A stretch of DNA of 64,000 nucleotides from Haemonchus contortus (GCA_000469685.2 LS997563.1:6200437-6264436); one strand, 5' to 3'. Counted from the first letter of the stretch, positions 11,911 through 24,335 are shown. Numbers and translations are program-made. The notes: a model not told the origin generated them from the letters alone.

Positions 11911-14662
11911 TTTCATTGAGTTAATTCCTTGTTACAGTAGCATTGTGATAGGTGGTCCCCCTTACTGCATTTTCACCAAGAATCCTTAATACATAAACTC
12001 CAGATGATGGATGCGTTTGTTTGTTTGTTAACACATTATATGGCGCCTTCCTAGAACTAAAATACAGAAATTGCGTCCGCGTGGCCATAGAATATTCAAA
12101 TTTTAAAGGGATATAAAAGGCAGAACAGGAATCCCGAAGTGGCAGGGCCAGAAGTTGCCTATGTAGATACCGCCCACTAGAAGGAAAAATCGGCAAAAAA
12201 GTCCCCTCTGAGCAAGAGCTTTCAAATCTAGGAGTGATACAGGTGGCACGATAGGATACTAGTGGAAGGTGTCCCCAGATGCCTTTCAGATTATGCGCCG
12301 TCAATTCACGGCTTCGATCCCTTAAGAAATTTAGCTTTGCATGTTTCAAGATTCACGCCTGGGGAGGTTGGTCGATATACCGATTTGCTATATCGTTCTT
12401 TATGCAATTGCCAACTCAGTCGCAGATTTGATCGCATTGGTGGCACACTGTTCCAAATCTGGAGGTCGATCATTTTCAGTCGTTCGAAAGGTAGTTTCGA
12501 ATTGTGAGCTTTTCACAGACCATTTTTTCTCCTTTCGGAAAAACCTTAATTAAATATGTATACCCAGTTTGCTTGGCTATGTTTTGTCTTCCTTGTTTTA
12601 GTATCAGTTGGCGGAACTTCCGGTTATTGACGAAAAAACTGGTAAAAGTTTTTCCATTGAAGGACGCAACTAGTAAAGTGAATGATATTCGGATGGCAAG
12701 AGATCAGAGCTATAAGGTGGATGTTGCATTACTTTCCAACCACGCTTCGATAATTTTCTTGCCATGTCTCCAAATCTGTGCGAATTGAGATCGATGTTAA
12801 TGTTAACATTATGGTCCCATTAAAGCACTTCAAAGTAAGATGGGATAAGCTGATTATTCCATAAAAAATACTGAACTGTCCTGTCCTTAAGCTTTCAGAT
12901 AGTCTTGTATGCTGCTTTCTGTCCGGCAGCCGTTGTTTATCATGTCGTGTTCCTAAGTCAAAAGCTGACAATCACCTCTTAATATTATGGTTTTTGATTG
13001 CAATTTACTCAGAAAAGATTCCAACACATCCACGATTACGATCATCCAGGCGGCCAAGGACGTGGAAAAGGACGTGGGTACGGTCTTGGAAAAGGCCCGG
13101 GATTTCCATCGTATATCCAACCCATTGTAGATCCGAATGAAAGCAGGATGCACACCTGAAATAAGCAGCGAGTAGACCAACAACGTCAAATATAACAAAT
13201 TTACAGAGGCTTCCTAGGTTTGGAAAACAGCAGCCATGGTTTCGGCAAATCCCACCTCGGTTGTCGCATGTTTCTACAAAATCTTCAGCTGTTATACATT
13301 AGTGATATCCCTTCCGGTGCAGTTCTTGCTTTCTCAGATGGCTCCCTCACATTGTGCTAAAGACGACATGAACCTGCTCAGGGCTACCTCTGGTAGCTCT
13401 AGCTATCTGTAGAGGGAGTAGCCGGAGCAAAATACGAGACTAGTCTCTTCTGATAGACAAGCCTCCCTAATGAACAAGCGGAGAATCTACATTATCCTTT
13501 TAGCCTCCTGTTTATGGCTTACTGAATATGCATTAAATGGTCTTTTTTATGGTATGTGCTGGCAGGAGGGTGAACAAATGACTCGGATACCGTTCCAGAT
13601 GGTATCGAGAAATTTATTAGAGGATTATCGAAGAACAACATACAGCGGTCGCGATGAACCGGATTGAGAGCGACAGAGCGTTCATTTGCTACCTGAAAGC
13701 AAACAATAAATAAAGGTTTAGAAACGAAATTGTGAAGAGCAATGCGAATCTCTAACAGCTGAAGCTCTCTTATATATTGGGGCCTTATATAGTGCCCTGG
13801 TGAGGCTCCACCATTACTGCCATGCAATAAGCGCGATCACTAAAGCCTGCTCATGATTCTCTGCAGGACATTTGTTGGCAACACTATTAAAGTGCCTGTA
13901 ATAATGGGAATATGTATACGCTCTCAGTTTCATGGCCGTATGTTTCACCTAAAGTATCCTTATCAGCCGAAGGCTGTTGAACGAGTGGTTAACGGAATAG
14001 TGTTTGTTAAGGTCGCCTTGCTCATGATTGATAGGTTCTGTCTTTTTTTTTTTGAGATCTTGAGAACACCTCTATGATTCACCCTATAAGTTAGGGTCGA
14101 GGAAACGGAAAAATAGATCACTTAATTCTACTAATCTAAATGAATAAAGTGTTATGGACTTTTTGGGCAGGTTTTTATTAAATCTGTGCTGCCTCGATAA
14201 ATGTAAGATTACTTTTTCAACTTGCAAATTTAGTTCAGATCAGATAATGATGTGTCAGCTGGGTTAAGAAACTCTTCTGGCACTGACTCGGACATCATTT
14301 TTCATTTACAATCATCAGTTAATTCCATCCACATTATGCTTCATTTTCATTGGCTAGCTCTTGAAAGAGTCCGATAGCAAGCATTTGACGATGGCAGGAT
14401 TATGAATAAAAAGTTGTGCCAAGCAGAACGTGGAAGACGAACTGCTATGAACACCGTCAACGATAGCCGCTCGTGAGGTGATATTCGGACTTGGCAATGT
14501 GTTTAACCTTGATTAGTCGTTTTATGAAGATGCGTTCCACATTCGACTCTCTTCCAAAATCGAAAAAGCGTTCTAGAAAGTATCTAACCTATACAATGAT
14601 TTGCGGTTGTGGTTGATATACATATCAAAGCTTTTATTCTACCGTACGGCTCTGATCACAGT
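11911..14662 (+). repeat. Repeat family A, unit 2
   Basis: Second copy of family A. It preserves the MITE-free target sequence at about 12,287, which proves the insertion in unit 1. More diverged than units 1 and 4. It includes the double TATA-like motif at 13,770-13,793 and, on the minus strand, a frame at 13,519-13,827 with residues shared with other copies (SKPLFIVCFQ, MLFFDN, FSIPSGTVSE). It ends in a SINE fragment and a CFAS 3' relic. Confidence 0.8.
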
Positions 14663-14760
14663 GGATCACTGGTATAGGTAAGGAAAATACATAGATGATG
14701 CAGTAATCAGCCCGATTCTCGGGCTAAGCCCACTCTCGTTCCAGTGCATGGATTGAATAT
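14663..14760 (+). pseudogene. Relic of CFAS exon 10 end, intron and first bases of exon 11 at the end of A unit 2
   Basis: GGATCACTGGTATAGGTAAG followed by a short intron-like stretch and CCAGTGCATGGAT, as at 4,745 and 32,736. It is cut off there and joins repeat family F. It is preceded by a SINE-body fragment (about 14,580-14,660). Confidence 0.55.
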
Positions 14761-14962
14761 GGAAGTGAGACAGGAAACTCTTCCAAAAAACTTCTCTCAC
14801 CTCTTTCTTCCACGTTTTTCGCAAACCCAGCAAGTCCTTTGCTCCCGCTCCCGTCATGCATAAGTGATACCTTTATATAGGGTCGTTTTCCTGCTTCAGA
14901 TTCTGGATTTTTCCTACCTCAGAGGTTGAACCACCAAGCTATGCTACTCATCCTGTTTAAAG
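14757..14962 (+). repeat. Repeat family F, copy 1
   Basis: About 200 bp matching 35,758-35,956: GAGACAGGAAACTCTTCCAA, then ATATAGGGTCRTTTTCCTGC, and ATGCTACTCATCCTG at the end. Copy 2 joins family B directly; here B copy 1 starts 2.2 kb later, after inserted mobile elements. Confidence 0.65.
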
Positions 14963-15320
14963 GCACGGTTCACGATAAAAATGGTATCGGAGACTTGCAC
15001 ATGGTATGAATTCGGGGCCCCCTCTGATACCATTTGTGCAGGAATGAGGTCGGAAAACGTTCTCGATAGGGCACAATAAGGGGCCGGAGAGTGAGCCACG
15101 GTCGCCTCCGCCCCTCGGTAGGCTGACTACGAGTTCTAATTGCCCTTCACCACTTTCGCATTGGAGCAACATTAGTGAAAAATCGATAAGCTGGTTGGCA
15201 AATTGCCCACAGACGGTCCCTACTATTCGACCTATTATTCGACTCTATCCTGCTCTAATTAGTTTTTCTCAGCCCGATTCTGCACGATAACTCAGCTTAA
15301 TAGCGGCAGGAAAATATTTA
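14963..15320. other. Unassigned insertion sequence left of the mariner
   Basis: Together with 16,850-17,129 it separates family F from family B (contiguous at 35,954). The whole 14,963-17,129 block is therefore an insertion relative to copy 2, but apart from the mariner and MITE I recognise nothing in it. Confidence 0.5.
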
Positions 15321-16563
15321 TTAGGTTGTCGGAAAAGTCTTTGCGCCTTTTGCAATTTTTTTTTTTGAATTTATTTTTTTTCCTTCACAATAGCTAACAA
15401 TTAACAAATACATGCACCATCTTTATCGATAAGGTATTGCCATTAATCAGGCGCCTTGTGGTTCCTGCTTGCGTAGAATTCCAGAGGTTTTGAGGAGGAA
15501 AACTCGTCAATGTACGTCTCGAGCTGATTCACATAATCGAACTTCTTATTTTTCGGATGGTCCGACAGCGACAGGAGCAGATGATAACCCGTTGGAGTTA
15601 GGTCTGGTGAATACGGTGGGTGGGCCAGAACATGCCATCCCAGGCTTTGACGCTTCTTCTGGAACTCCTTCGAAAAGTGTGGGTGAACACTGTCTTGGAG
15701 AAAAAGGGTTCCCCGAGTTTCTCTCCTAGAGTTGCAGCAATCCGGTCCACAAAGCACACAGGGCTTCAGTGCTGACAGCGGAGTTTGGTGGTAGAAGGTC
15801 CCAGTGAACGATCCTTGTGAATGACTTCAAACGCTTAGCATAGCCTTCTGAGGTAAGAATTCTGCATTGGAGGTCGGGATTCAATGTTCTACTCATCCAA
15901 GCCATAGGCGCTTACTCGTGTGGTTCAAGTAGGGAACACACTTCTCGTCGCCAGTGATTAGTTCTTCCAGCCATGCGAAGGTGCGTCGGAAAGTCATTAA
16001 GTTTAGGTATGAATCCCTCTTCATTTGCCGGTCGTGACCACCCAGATCAAAACTTATCCATATCTCCGAATCTCCATGTCTTTACAAGGCGATGCAAATG
16101 GACGGCTGTTGTGTCGTGATGGCTATGAGCTCCTGTTTCAGCTGATGGGTATTCAACCTGGAATCTTCTTCAAACAGCTTTAGGAGATAGCCGTCATTGA
16201 GCTCAGCTAGTCTTCTAGCTCGTGGTACTTCGGTCCAGTCAAAGTGGCCATTTTTGAACTTCTTGTACCAGTCTTGATAAGCTACTAGAGACAATGAATG
16301 ATCCTACCGCATCGCCTATTACCCCTGTCGCTCAATTAGGATTAACGTTTTTTTCTGAACCCATAAAGCAAAGGCAGTTTGACTCGCTTCGGGTCGGGAG
16401 CGATTCTTGCAGCCACAACCGTTGCGAAATGCTACGGCAGATATGGTGTGGAGAGCGCATTGACCTGCACTTACACATATTCCGCAGTGAAGGTTCTAGA
16501 GCAATCCCCAAAGATTACACAACATGGAAACCAAAATGCGCAAATACTTTTCCGACAACCTAA
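15321..16563 (-). mobile_element. Mariner element with a decayed transposase (DD34D type)
   Basis: A 1,243-bp element with inverted ends starting TTAGGTTGTCGGAAAAGT on both sides and flanked by TA at 15,319-15,320 and 16,564-16,565. On the minus strand transposase pieces are readable: WYKKFKNGHFDWTEVPRARR with an HTH-like following part (16,082-16,294) and a C-terminal part (15,443-15,757) with LQDSVHPH and HPPYSPDLTPTGYHLL. The spacing fits DD34D, but the last catalytic Asp is Gly, the N of the QDN motif is Ser, and stops and frameshifts lie between the pieces. It is therefore inactive. Mariners of this type are known in hookworms. Confidence 0.9.
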
Positions 16564-16588
16564 TATATTCAACGAATAAGCCGAAATC

Positions 16589-16849
16589 GGGTGTGTGCCG
16601 ATTCGTGCGATTCTGGGTGCGCGCGGCAAATTGCGCGGCGGAATTCGTGATTATTCGAACGACTCTGACGCCTATTATTGGGGCACAAACTTGAAGTAGA
16701 ATAGTTAGGTATGGTTAGCTGATCCTACTAATTCACTCTACTTCATGTTTGCGCTCCAATAGTAGGCGTCAGAGTCGTTCGAATCATCACGAATTCCGCC
16801 GCGCAGTTTGCCGCGCGCACCCAGAATCGCACGAATCGTGCGTCCCCCG
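16589..16849. mobile_element. Palindromic MITE with an 8-9-bp target duplication (family H, copy 2)
   Basis: 261 bp, almost perfectly palindromic (GTGCGCGCGGCAAATTGCGC with its inverse at 16,796), flanked by CCGAAATC on both sides. It lies 25 bp right of the mariner. Confidence 0.85.
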
Positions 16850-16857
16850 CCGAAATC

Positions 16858-17129
16858 AGCTGTATTGGTGTGTCGTGTGCAATCGCAGACACTGCGTCGC
16901 GTTTGTCTGACTCGCCCGAAAATTCCCTTATCGCCGTTCCTTCATGTAACTTGTAACTTCATGTAACTTGTCCAACACACCTTTTCCCTTGTTTTTTAGA
17001 GCTTTGTATTTCTTTTAATTGATCGTTTTTTCGCATTTTCTGCTTTTCCATTGCTTTATTGAAGCCCGTATCTGACATTTTTCGTCAAAAACCGGATACC
17101 CCGAAATTATCGGGAACTAACAATAAGCC
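16858..17129. other. Unassigned insertion sequence right of the MITE
   Basis: Contains a short direct repeat of TTCATGTAACTTG near 16,943-16,970; otherwise nothing recognised. Confidence 0.45.
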
Positions 17130-18930
17130 TTCGAGGTGTCTGATTGGTGACAAGAAAAGAAGGTTTAGAGAATTTCCACGTGATCTCGTCCAATCCAGAG
17201 GCACGAGTTTTCGTAAATGCTAAAATTTTTGAGGATTCCGCAGTACGACCCTCTTACATACGTCAACTTTCTGACTTTTTATCGATTTTACCAATGAAGA
17301 AATTGCTATTGATCAGTTTAGCCTACGCGATACTCTCTTGAACTGCACAGCAATTTCCCTCAACAAAACATTTCCAAATTAATTGCAACTTTGCTTCCCG
17401 ATTTTTCCCATTATATAGCAATAATTTTGGATGAAAATGGACATCTCAAAACGAGATTAGGTCTCAAATAGATCAAAGCATGGATGAAGCTGGTGTGGTG
17501 TCGTGTGGGCGTTATAACCGCGTACGGTTCAGAATTAGAGCCGGAATCGATACCCGACCAGTCTAGTATGATCATTCATTTTTGAAATAAGATTTAGGGC
17601 ACGAGAGTTTCGTGGAACGATAAACGTTTCGAATTCTACTTGAGCTAGCCAATGCAAGTCGTAAAAGTGGCTAAAACTTATTCAAACCCGTCACGATTCT
17701 AGATGGAAGTCCAGCGCGTGGCGCCCCCGGAACGGTGTTGATTGTCGCCGTAGGACGTTCGCTCTGACTAGTTTTCACTATACTGGTCTGATTGAATAGA
17801 ATCGTCATATAGAAGCCAATAGTTCTTCTCAGGCTCTTTAGCAACCAAAGGAACAACAGTTTTTACAATTAAAAATTAAAGGGACATTCATGGCGTGTAT
17901 TCTTTTGCTGAACAATTTAAAAACAACTCCCTCCCAATTTCTTAAATTCCTTCACTTCTACATTTTCTGTATGCAAGTTCGTCTTCAGCGCTCATTTTTT
18001 GTGACTATTGAAAGCCTATAACATTAAAGTACAAGGATAAAGTTTTTGGCGTTGATCAATCCCGTCTGAGGGATGCGCCCCCGCACTCGACTTCCATTCA
18101 GAATCATAGTGGCGTAATGAGTGCGTATGTGGCCTATACAATGACTTGCGGTGGCCAGCCGATGTACAAGTCAGTGCTTTTATCCTCCCAGACGAGTCTG
18201 GTACCAATTCACCGATTCCGGAAGGATGAAAGGCTTGGTTGACCTAGGCGGGCATCGATCCGGGATTCGAACCCCTACCCGTGCGTGTGATATAGGGCGC
18301 CACTTGCCATTACACCACCTCCGCCTTCTAACATAATATTACCCTGTAATATTACCCTCTTGTCAGAGGAAACTCTTTTCTAAAACTGTCGAGTTTCAGA
18401 GTTTTTTCCCTGTCACTGGCGCTAATATTTACTGCCTTAACTACATACGGGTTTTCCTCATCGAAGCCTCTTATGCCGGTCATCATCGAGAAACATCTGG
18501 CAGTTGCAAACAGATTCACTCACTGTTTCAGCGAGCCCGATTGGCTACCATCAAATGGCCCGTCGAAATGTCGACGTGGTCTTCCTGTTCATTGATATCT
18601 AGAAATATCTGCTTGCCATTCATAAAAGGTAAGTGGGCGGTTAAACAATTTAGTGAACAAAGGAGCTTGTGGCTAGTTGTCTCGCCGTGAACATTTGCTA
18701 ACGTGAACTTGACCTTATTTGACCGATTTCTCAGCTTAAAATTCATTAGTAGTTACCACAACCTTTTTACCAGGCTTAGGTGTATGAACCTTTTCATCGC
18801 TACGTCAAGTCCAAACTTCAAAGCTTCCGCTCTCATTGGAGTTGAGACTTTGGCGTCCCAAAATTGTGGGTGCCAAAATTCAGAAACTTTCAAGGTAAAG
18901 TAACTCGTCAAAATAATTTTATTCGCTGTT
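17130..18930 (+). pseudogene. Repeat family B copy 1: relic of CFAS upstream region, exon 1 and intron 1 start
   Basis: Matches 35,955-37,700 and, more weakly, 44,900-46,570, which is the sequence directly upstream of the intact CFAS gene. The relic of CFAS exon 1 is at 18,605-18,628, followed by the same GTAAGT donor, but its start codon is ATA, one base is missing and a TAA is in frame. It is therefore not a working gene. An extra segment absent from copy 2 (about 18,020-18,330) is a tRNA-derived SINE. The early part carries a frame with an 'NPE-RVF' pattern shared with the other copies (see findings). Confidence 0.65.
18090..18326 (-). repeat. tRNA-derived SINE in family B copy 1
   Basis: On the minus strand: head GGCGGAGGTGGTGTAATGGC with B-box GGGGTTCGAATCC, then the shared SINE body (ACCAGACTCGTCTGGGAGGA). 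Absent from B copy 2. Confidence 0.7.
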
Positions 18931-18999
18931 AATTAATTGCACAGGTAAAGTTTGTTGCAGTATGCATAGTCACCGAAGTGAGACTTTCAATATCTCTGA

Positions 19000-19610
19000 T
19001 GGCCTATTCTTATTCACTGCTGGTTGCAATCGAAATTTTTCGGGACCATGACTTCTGCTTTCCAAACTTGGCAATCGGCTGTAAACGTTTTACGTTTGGT
19101 GCTGCTCAAAATAATCTCTCGTAAAACTCTACTCGTTGTTTATTTTAGGTATGGTTTCACGTACCCTGCCTTTAATCGGATCGACGATGGGTTTCAGAGT
19201 CACCGGAAACGTCAACGTAAGTAGCTAATAGTGATACGATTTCTGTGAATGAATACATCAAGCTTCCATGTGTCTTTCCTGTATATTAGAATCCTTTCTG
19301 TAGAAACTGAATTCCGTAAACTAAAGAAACAAGAGACGATGAAATAGCCAGAAGTGTCTCTTATTCAAGTCCATTGTGTGATCCATCTATGAGTTGTAAC
19401 GAAGGAGCGGTGAAATTCCAGAGTATTTTGCACTTACATTTGTACTGAAATGCTCTTTTGAGAAGCCGACAATGGCAAAGACTCTTGAATTAGGAATCGG
19501 ACATGAAAAACAAGAGTTGTCGGACAGACAACAACATTCAGTATTAACTGAAAACTTTGGAAAAATTCCATTTTCCATTTTTAATGGGACACTAGCTAGT
19601 CACCTCTTGC
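19000..19610 (-). repeat. Inverted partial copy of repeat family A
   Basis: Reverse-complement match to the middle of the A units (AFQTWQSAVN frame at 19,024-19,224; GAATGAATACATCAAGCTTC; CAATGGCAAAG near 19,475). It lies just left of D copy 2, as the copy at 7,230-8,190 lies left of D copy 1. Confidence 0.7.
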
Positions 19611-19719
19611 AATAGCAGAGCAAGAACAAATACTATGTATAAGGATAAAGGACTATGGAATATTAAGTCGTAGGCGTCAAATAATGCCGCTTTTGAAATG
19701 ATCCCATTGACTTAACCTC

Positions 19720-19935
19720 TGTTCAGAATCCTAGCGTCTTGTGCAACTACTTGCGATGTCCAGCCAATTCCCAGGACAGTGTCATCAGCATCTCACAGCA
19801 GTCCGGTGTTCATGATTCGAAAACGGAGGGTAGAAAGGTTGGTTGCCTGAAAGGGAATTGATCTTAGGTTAGATTCGATATCGGACCACGTGTGCAAGCT
19901 AGTGCATCACTTGCCACTGTACCACCTCAGCCAAT
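19720..19935 (-). repeat. tRNA-derived SINE in D copy 2 (diverged)
   Basis: GAGGTGGTACAGTGGCAAGT head on the minus strand and the same body as 9,945-10,160. Confidence 0.5.
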
Positions 19936-20050
19936 CTATCGAATGAGAAGTAGTTTTAGAGCAAATTGAGGCTGAACGGATTTCCCTCGCTTGAACACTA
20001 TCTTTTCTTTGTCATCTTCGATATTCGCTAGTAAATCCATCAACCCAAAC

Positions 20051-20297
20051 GGGTGTGTGTCAAGTCGTGCGTCCGAGAGGGCGTGTGACAAATTGCGCGG
20101 CGAAGTTCGTGGCGAATTTGGACGACTCCGGCGCCTATCATTGGGGCCCAAATCCGAAGTAGGGTAGATTAGTAAGGTCAGTTGATCCTACTATTCTACT
20201 GTACTTCAAAATTGGCGCTAAAGTCCTCAGAATAGGTTTGAATTTCGCCGCGCCATTTGCCGCGCGTACCCTCGGACGCACAACTTGAGCGTCCCCC
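20051..20297. mobile_element. Palindromic MITE (family H, copy 3, diverged)
   Basis: Same GGGTGTGTG start, AAATTGCGCGGCG blocks and GATCCTACTATTCTAC centre as copies 1 and 2. Ends in GCGTCCCCC. No target duplication is visible. Confidence 0.7.
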
Positions 20298-20767
20298 GTC
20301 GTGCACAGAGATGTAGTTAAATCTATCACCACTCCAGGGTACTAACATGTAGTTGGTTCCGCTGCATTACTAGGAATTCTTAAACAGGTATTTTGACAGC
20401 ATCGGTAGAGTGCCTAGTGGTCGTTCCTGGAATGCTATCCATCGAATAAGAATAAGCGATACGGTCTCTGTGACTAAACAAATACAACATTCATATGCAG
20501 ATCGAAAAAAAGTGTTGGGCTGAGCATGATTCAAAGAGTGCTATGCGTTGGTAAGCACAACAAAGCTCCATCCATGGTGGTGGAGCGTGTCTTCAAATAG
20601 AAGGCATTCTTCACAAAACGTCATAACCTTGTTCAAAAATGTTTTAGAAACCGAAAAGTGGTTGAAGATTACTTAAAGAAGAGCTGTCAAATCTTATTAG
20701 GGAGAGGGGTTTGCACTGAGGCAGTCGGAGCTACGAACGAGCTATCATCATTCTATTCAAAGTCGTT

Positions 20768-22838
20768 TAAGTATCCTTAGTACATAAACCCCAAATGTCC
20801 GTTTGTCTGTTTGTCAACGCATTATATGGCGACTTCCTGGAATTAAAATACAAAGCTCTTGTCGGCGTGACCTTGGATTATCCAAATTCGAAAGGAATAT
20901 AGAAGGCAGAACAGGAATGATGTGGTGGCAGGATCAGAAAATAACTCGCATCAGGCAAATGGAGATACCGTCCACGGGAAACAGAAATTGGTGGAAAAAT
21001 GCCCCTTTAACCGAGAGTTTCCAAACCTAGGGGTGATACCAATTGGGGCGATGGTATACTAGTGGAAGGTGACGCCAGAAGCATTTCAGATTAGGCGCCG
21101 TCGATTCACGGCTTCGCTTGCTCAAGAAATACAGCGTTGCATATTTCAAGATTCATGTTTGGGGAGGTTGGCCGATACCGATTTGCTATATCGCTCGTCA
21201 TGCAATTGACAACTCAGTTGCAGGTTTGATCGCATTGGTGGTGCAGTGTTTTAATTCTTAAGTCGGGTATTCTGAGACGTTCGGAAGGTAATTTCGATTT
21301 CTGAGCTTTTCACAAACCAATTTTTTCTCCTTTCGAATGAGCCTTGATTAGTTATATATTTATACATATATAGTTTTGCTGAGCTATCTTTTGCATTCCT
21401 TTAGTTTCAGCGTTCATCCCTCGCGGAGCTTCCGATTATTGTCGAAAAACTGGACCACATCAGATTTGATATCTTCACTTTTAGTAAAGGTTTTCCCAGT
21501 GAAGGGCTTCTGCAACCGGTGAAATGAATGGTATTAAGATGGCAAGGGATCAGGGTTATATGGGAAATGTTGCATTACTTTTCAACCATGCTTCGATAAT
21601 TTTTTTCAAGTCTCCAAAACTGTGCGACTTGGAATGGAGCTTTACGTTAACATTATGGTCCCATGAAGGCACTTCTAAGTAAGATGTGATAGGCTGACTA
21701 AGGATTCTATGGAAAATACTAAACTGTCCTGTAATGAAGCTTTCAGATAGCCGTGTAGACTGTTTTCTGTCCGGCAACTATTGTTTTTCATGTCCTTTCC
21801 TTAAGTTCATCACTAGGATCGCACAAGGAAGGTGCGAACCAGCTAAACAGAAGATCTAGTGCACTCTGTGAAAAGACACGAGGAAGCTTGATGTATTCAT
21901 TCGCAGAAATCGTATCACTTTTTGCCCGCGGGTCCGGGAGCTCCTGGGCTGAGTGGTCGGGTATTCCACGTCGCTTCGACTGAAAGCAGCATGCATACCT
22001 GAAACAAACAATGAGTAGAACAACAGCGTCAAATGTAGCGAATTTACAGCCGCTTGGTAAGTTTGAAAAGCAACAGGCAGCCATGGTCTCGGAAAATTCC
22101 ACCTTGTGGGACAAATGTTTCTAGAAAATCTTCAGCTATGAGCCGCTCGTGAGATCTTTTGCTTTCTTAGTCGGCTCTACCACACTGAATTGAAGGCGGG
22201 TCTTTTGAGCGCTGTCTTCGGTAGTGCAAGCCATCGCAAGAGAAGTAACGGGTATAAGTGTCTGATTAAGGAACAGGTCAGGATGGTAATAATATTAACA
22301 AAATGCGGGGTCACTTTCTCTAATAGACAAACTTTGCCAAAGAATCCCTGAGACTCTACTTAACATTTTGACCCTACCGCTCTTTATGTTGCTTTCCACA
22401 AATGCAAGAAATGTTTTTAAGGTTTGTGTGCTGGAACCCAGGATGAACAAACGTTCGAATATCCTCCCTATTCCAGATGGGATCGAAAAGATTATCAGAG
22501 AATTATCGAAGAACAACATACAATTGTGACGAGGAAACGGATTGAGAGCGACAGAGCGTTCATTTGCTACCTGAAAGCAAACACTAAATAAAAGTCGAGA
22601 GGCGAAATTGTGAAGACGAATTCGAATCTCTGACAGCTGGAGCTCTCTTATATAGTAGAACCTTATATAGTGCTCTAGTGCGGCTCCTCCATTACTGCCA
22701 TGTTTTAAGCGCGATTACTAAAGCCTGCTCATGATTCTCCGCATGACGTTTGTTGGCAACACTCTAAGAGCGGCTACCGTCTTATAGCAAGCATATGACA
22801 GTGGAAGGAAAGTGAAAGGAAAGTTGTGCTGATTAGAA
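20768..22838 (+). repeat. Repeat family A, unit 3 (its right part is the left arm of a palindrome)
   Basis: Third direct copy of family A. From about 21,563 to 22,838 it is the left arm of an inverted repeat whose right arm is 24,149-25,420. The stretch from 21,815 onward is very close to 38,137 onward. Confidence 0.8.
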
Positions 22839-22992
22839 CGTAACGAGCGAATTGCTAAAAGCGCCGCCAACGTTAGGCACTCGTGAGATGAGGTTAAAAG
22901 CTTGTTGGACTGCAGCTGTTGTGGGCTACGATCAGGCTACCCACAATAATATGTTCCTCTCAGGAAATCACAATTTTTAAGTGTCGCGAGTC

Positions 22993-23457
22993 TTACTTGG
23001 ATGGTAATAAACGTTTAGCGGCCTGAATTACGGTCTTAAGTGGAGGATTCGAAGGTGTAAGTGAAAATTCTACAAGTTTCTCTGGGCACTGGGACGTATG
23101 GGTAGTAAAAGCGATGGACATGTCCGTCATTCCAAGACGTGCTGCATTTTCTGTTGCAATATCCAAAAGAAATACATAACAGAACAAAAAAGTAAGAAAC
23201 CTGAAGAGGTCCATCCGGTCCTTTTCTGAAAGCATATACCAAAGAACGAAAGAGAGAAGCGCACACAACCCTCCTACATAGCAAGTTCTCGGCACAATAA
23301 CTTTCTCATGTGAATTGTTTGAATTGATAACTGGAAGCTGTTCATTGACGTAGTTATCCACTAAATTAGTTAAACTATGTAGCGTAATCTCTTGATTAAT
23401 CAGATGACTATTAATCCTATTGAAACAAGCAAGGTAAGATGGAGGTGTCGTATCCAT
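22993..23457 (-). CDS. Unrecognised 154-residue ORF with hydrophobic segments, in the spacer of palindrome 1
   Basis: I do not recognise this protein. The ORF opens at an ATG directly preceded on its strand by TTCCAG, a good splice acceptor, and near its end has CATCCAA followed by GTAAGA, a good donor, so it may be an internal exon rather than a whole gene. Residues about 56-100 contain two hydrophobic stretches (VGGLCALLSFVLWYML and FLTFLFCYVFLLDIA) split by a charged loop, which suggests a hairpin of two membrane segments. A second copy is at 39,305-39,780, where frameshifts and an early stop break it. Composition does not resemble a transposase or reverse transcriptase. It could be a captured host exon or a decayed element gene. 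Confidence 0.35.
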   Translation of the reverse strand: MDTTPPSYLACFNRINSHLINQEITLHSLTNLVDNYVNEQLPVINSNNSHEKVIVPRTCYVGGLCALLSFVLWYMLSEKDRMDLFRFLTFLFCYVFLLDIATENAARLGMTDMSIAFTTHTSQCPEKLVEFSLTPSNPPLKTVIQAAKRLLPSK

Positions 23458-23653
23458 CTGGAAGGCTTGAGCAACTTTGTGAATACTTGGAAGGGCAATA
23501 AAAAAAGGTAAGGCTGTTTAATCCTGAGTGAACCAGTGTATATCATCTCTTTCCCACCGTTCTTCTTTCCTTCTCTACACTCACTGGATATTATCCCAAC
23601 GAGGTATCTATCACCTGTACTAGTCTCTGCTGACTATCTAATTTCATATACAG

Positions 23654-24148
23654 TAGCGCTCAAAAGTATTCGGCAAGATGCTTCTTCATTTGTACTTTTC
23701 AGTTGTAACTTCTTTCCTACTGGATCTGATCATGCGAAATTTCAATATGTCTAGCATGGGTGTATTGTTAATATTCACTACTATCAACCTGCAATCTGAT
23801 CGTGTTCCAGATATCTCGAAGGGCTTGAACTCAAAATCAACTGGGAAGACAGACCTTGGTCCTTCTTGAATTTCCTTGCTCTTTGCCATGTCTTAAGTGT
23901 ACAAGCGCTGTGCCGAACACAGTAGAAGCTGCAGATGTCACTAACTTTGTTTAAGCAAAGTCTGCTACCGCAAAAATTCGCCCTGGTTCTCAGTTATGTG
24001 GATGTTGCTGCTTCGCCGTCAATAGGATTGGACGGTGTGAAATATGCTTCTCTTGAACATACCAACATTTCGCGCGATCTGCTCCAGTAAGAAGAAAGAT
24101 GTGAACGAAAAAGCGTGAAAGCGTATGACCGACTACTTTTGAGCGCTA
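23654..24148. mobile_element. 0.5-kb TIR element in the spacer of palindrome 1
   Basis: Starts TAGCGCTCAAAAGTATTCGG and ends CTACTTTTGAGCGCTA. Its right end is exactly the boundary of the right A arm. Confidence 0.75.
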
Positions 24149-24310
24149 ATCAGCGTAACTTTCCTTTCACTTTCCTCCCACTGTCACATGCTTGCTATAA
24201 AACGGTAGCCGCTCGTAGAGTGTTGCCAACAAATGTCATGCGGAGAATCATGAGCAGGCTTTAGTAATCGCGCCTGAAGCATGGCAGTAATGGAGGAGCC
24301 GCACTAGAGC

Positions 24311-24335
24311 ACTATATAAGGTCCCCACTATATAA
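24311..24335 (+). promoter_or_regulatory. Double TATA-like motif of family A (inverted copy, palindrome 1)
   Basis: Two CACTATATAAG-like boxes about 16 bp apart, followed by a conserved GAGAGCTCCAGCTGTCAGAG stretch and, about 85 bp on, by CTTCCAGGTAG and an ATG opening a short hydrophobic frame. The same motif is found at 4,106-4,129, 13,770-13,793, 22,649-22,671, 31,295-31,318, 31,755-31,778 and 38,977-39,000 (minus orientation) and at 40,646-40,669 (plus). Retention in eight places suggests a core promoter. Confidence 0.45.

Larger units (their letters stand above)
19620..20767 (+). repeat. Repeat family D, copy 2
   Basis: Second, shorter copy of D, directly followed by A unit 3. It carries a palindromic MITE at 20,051-20,297 that is absent from copy 1. 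Confidence 0.7.
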
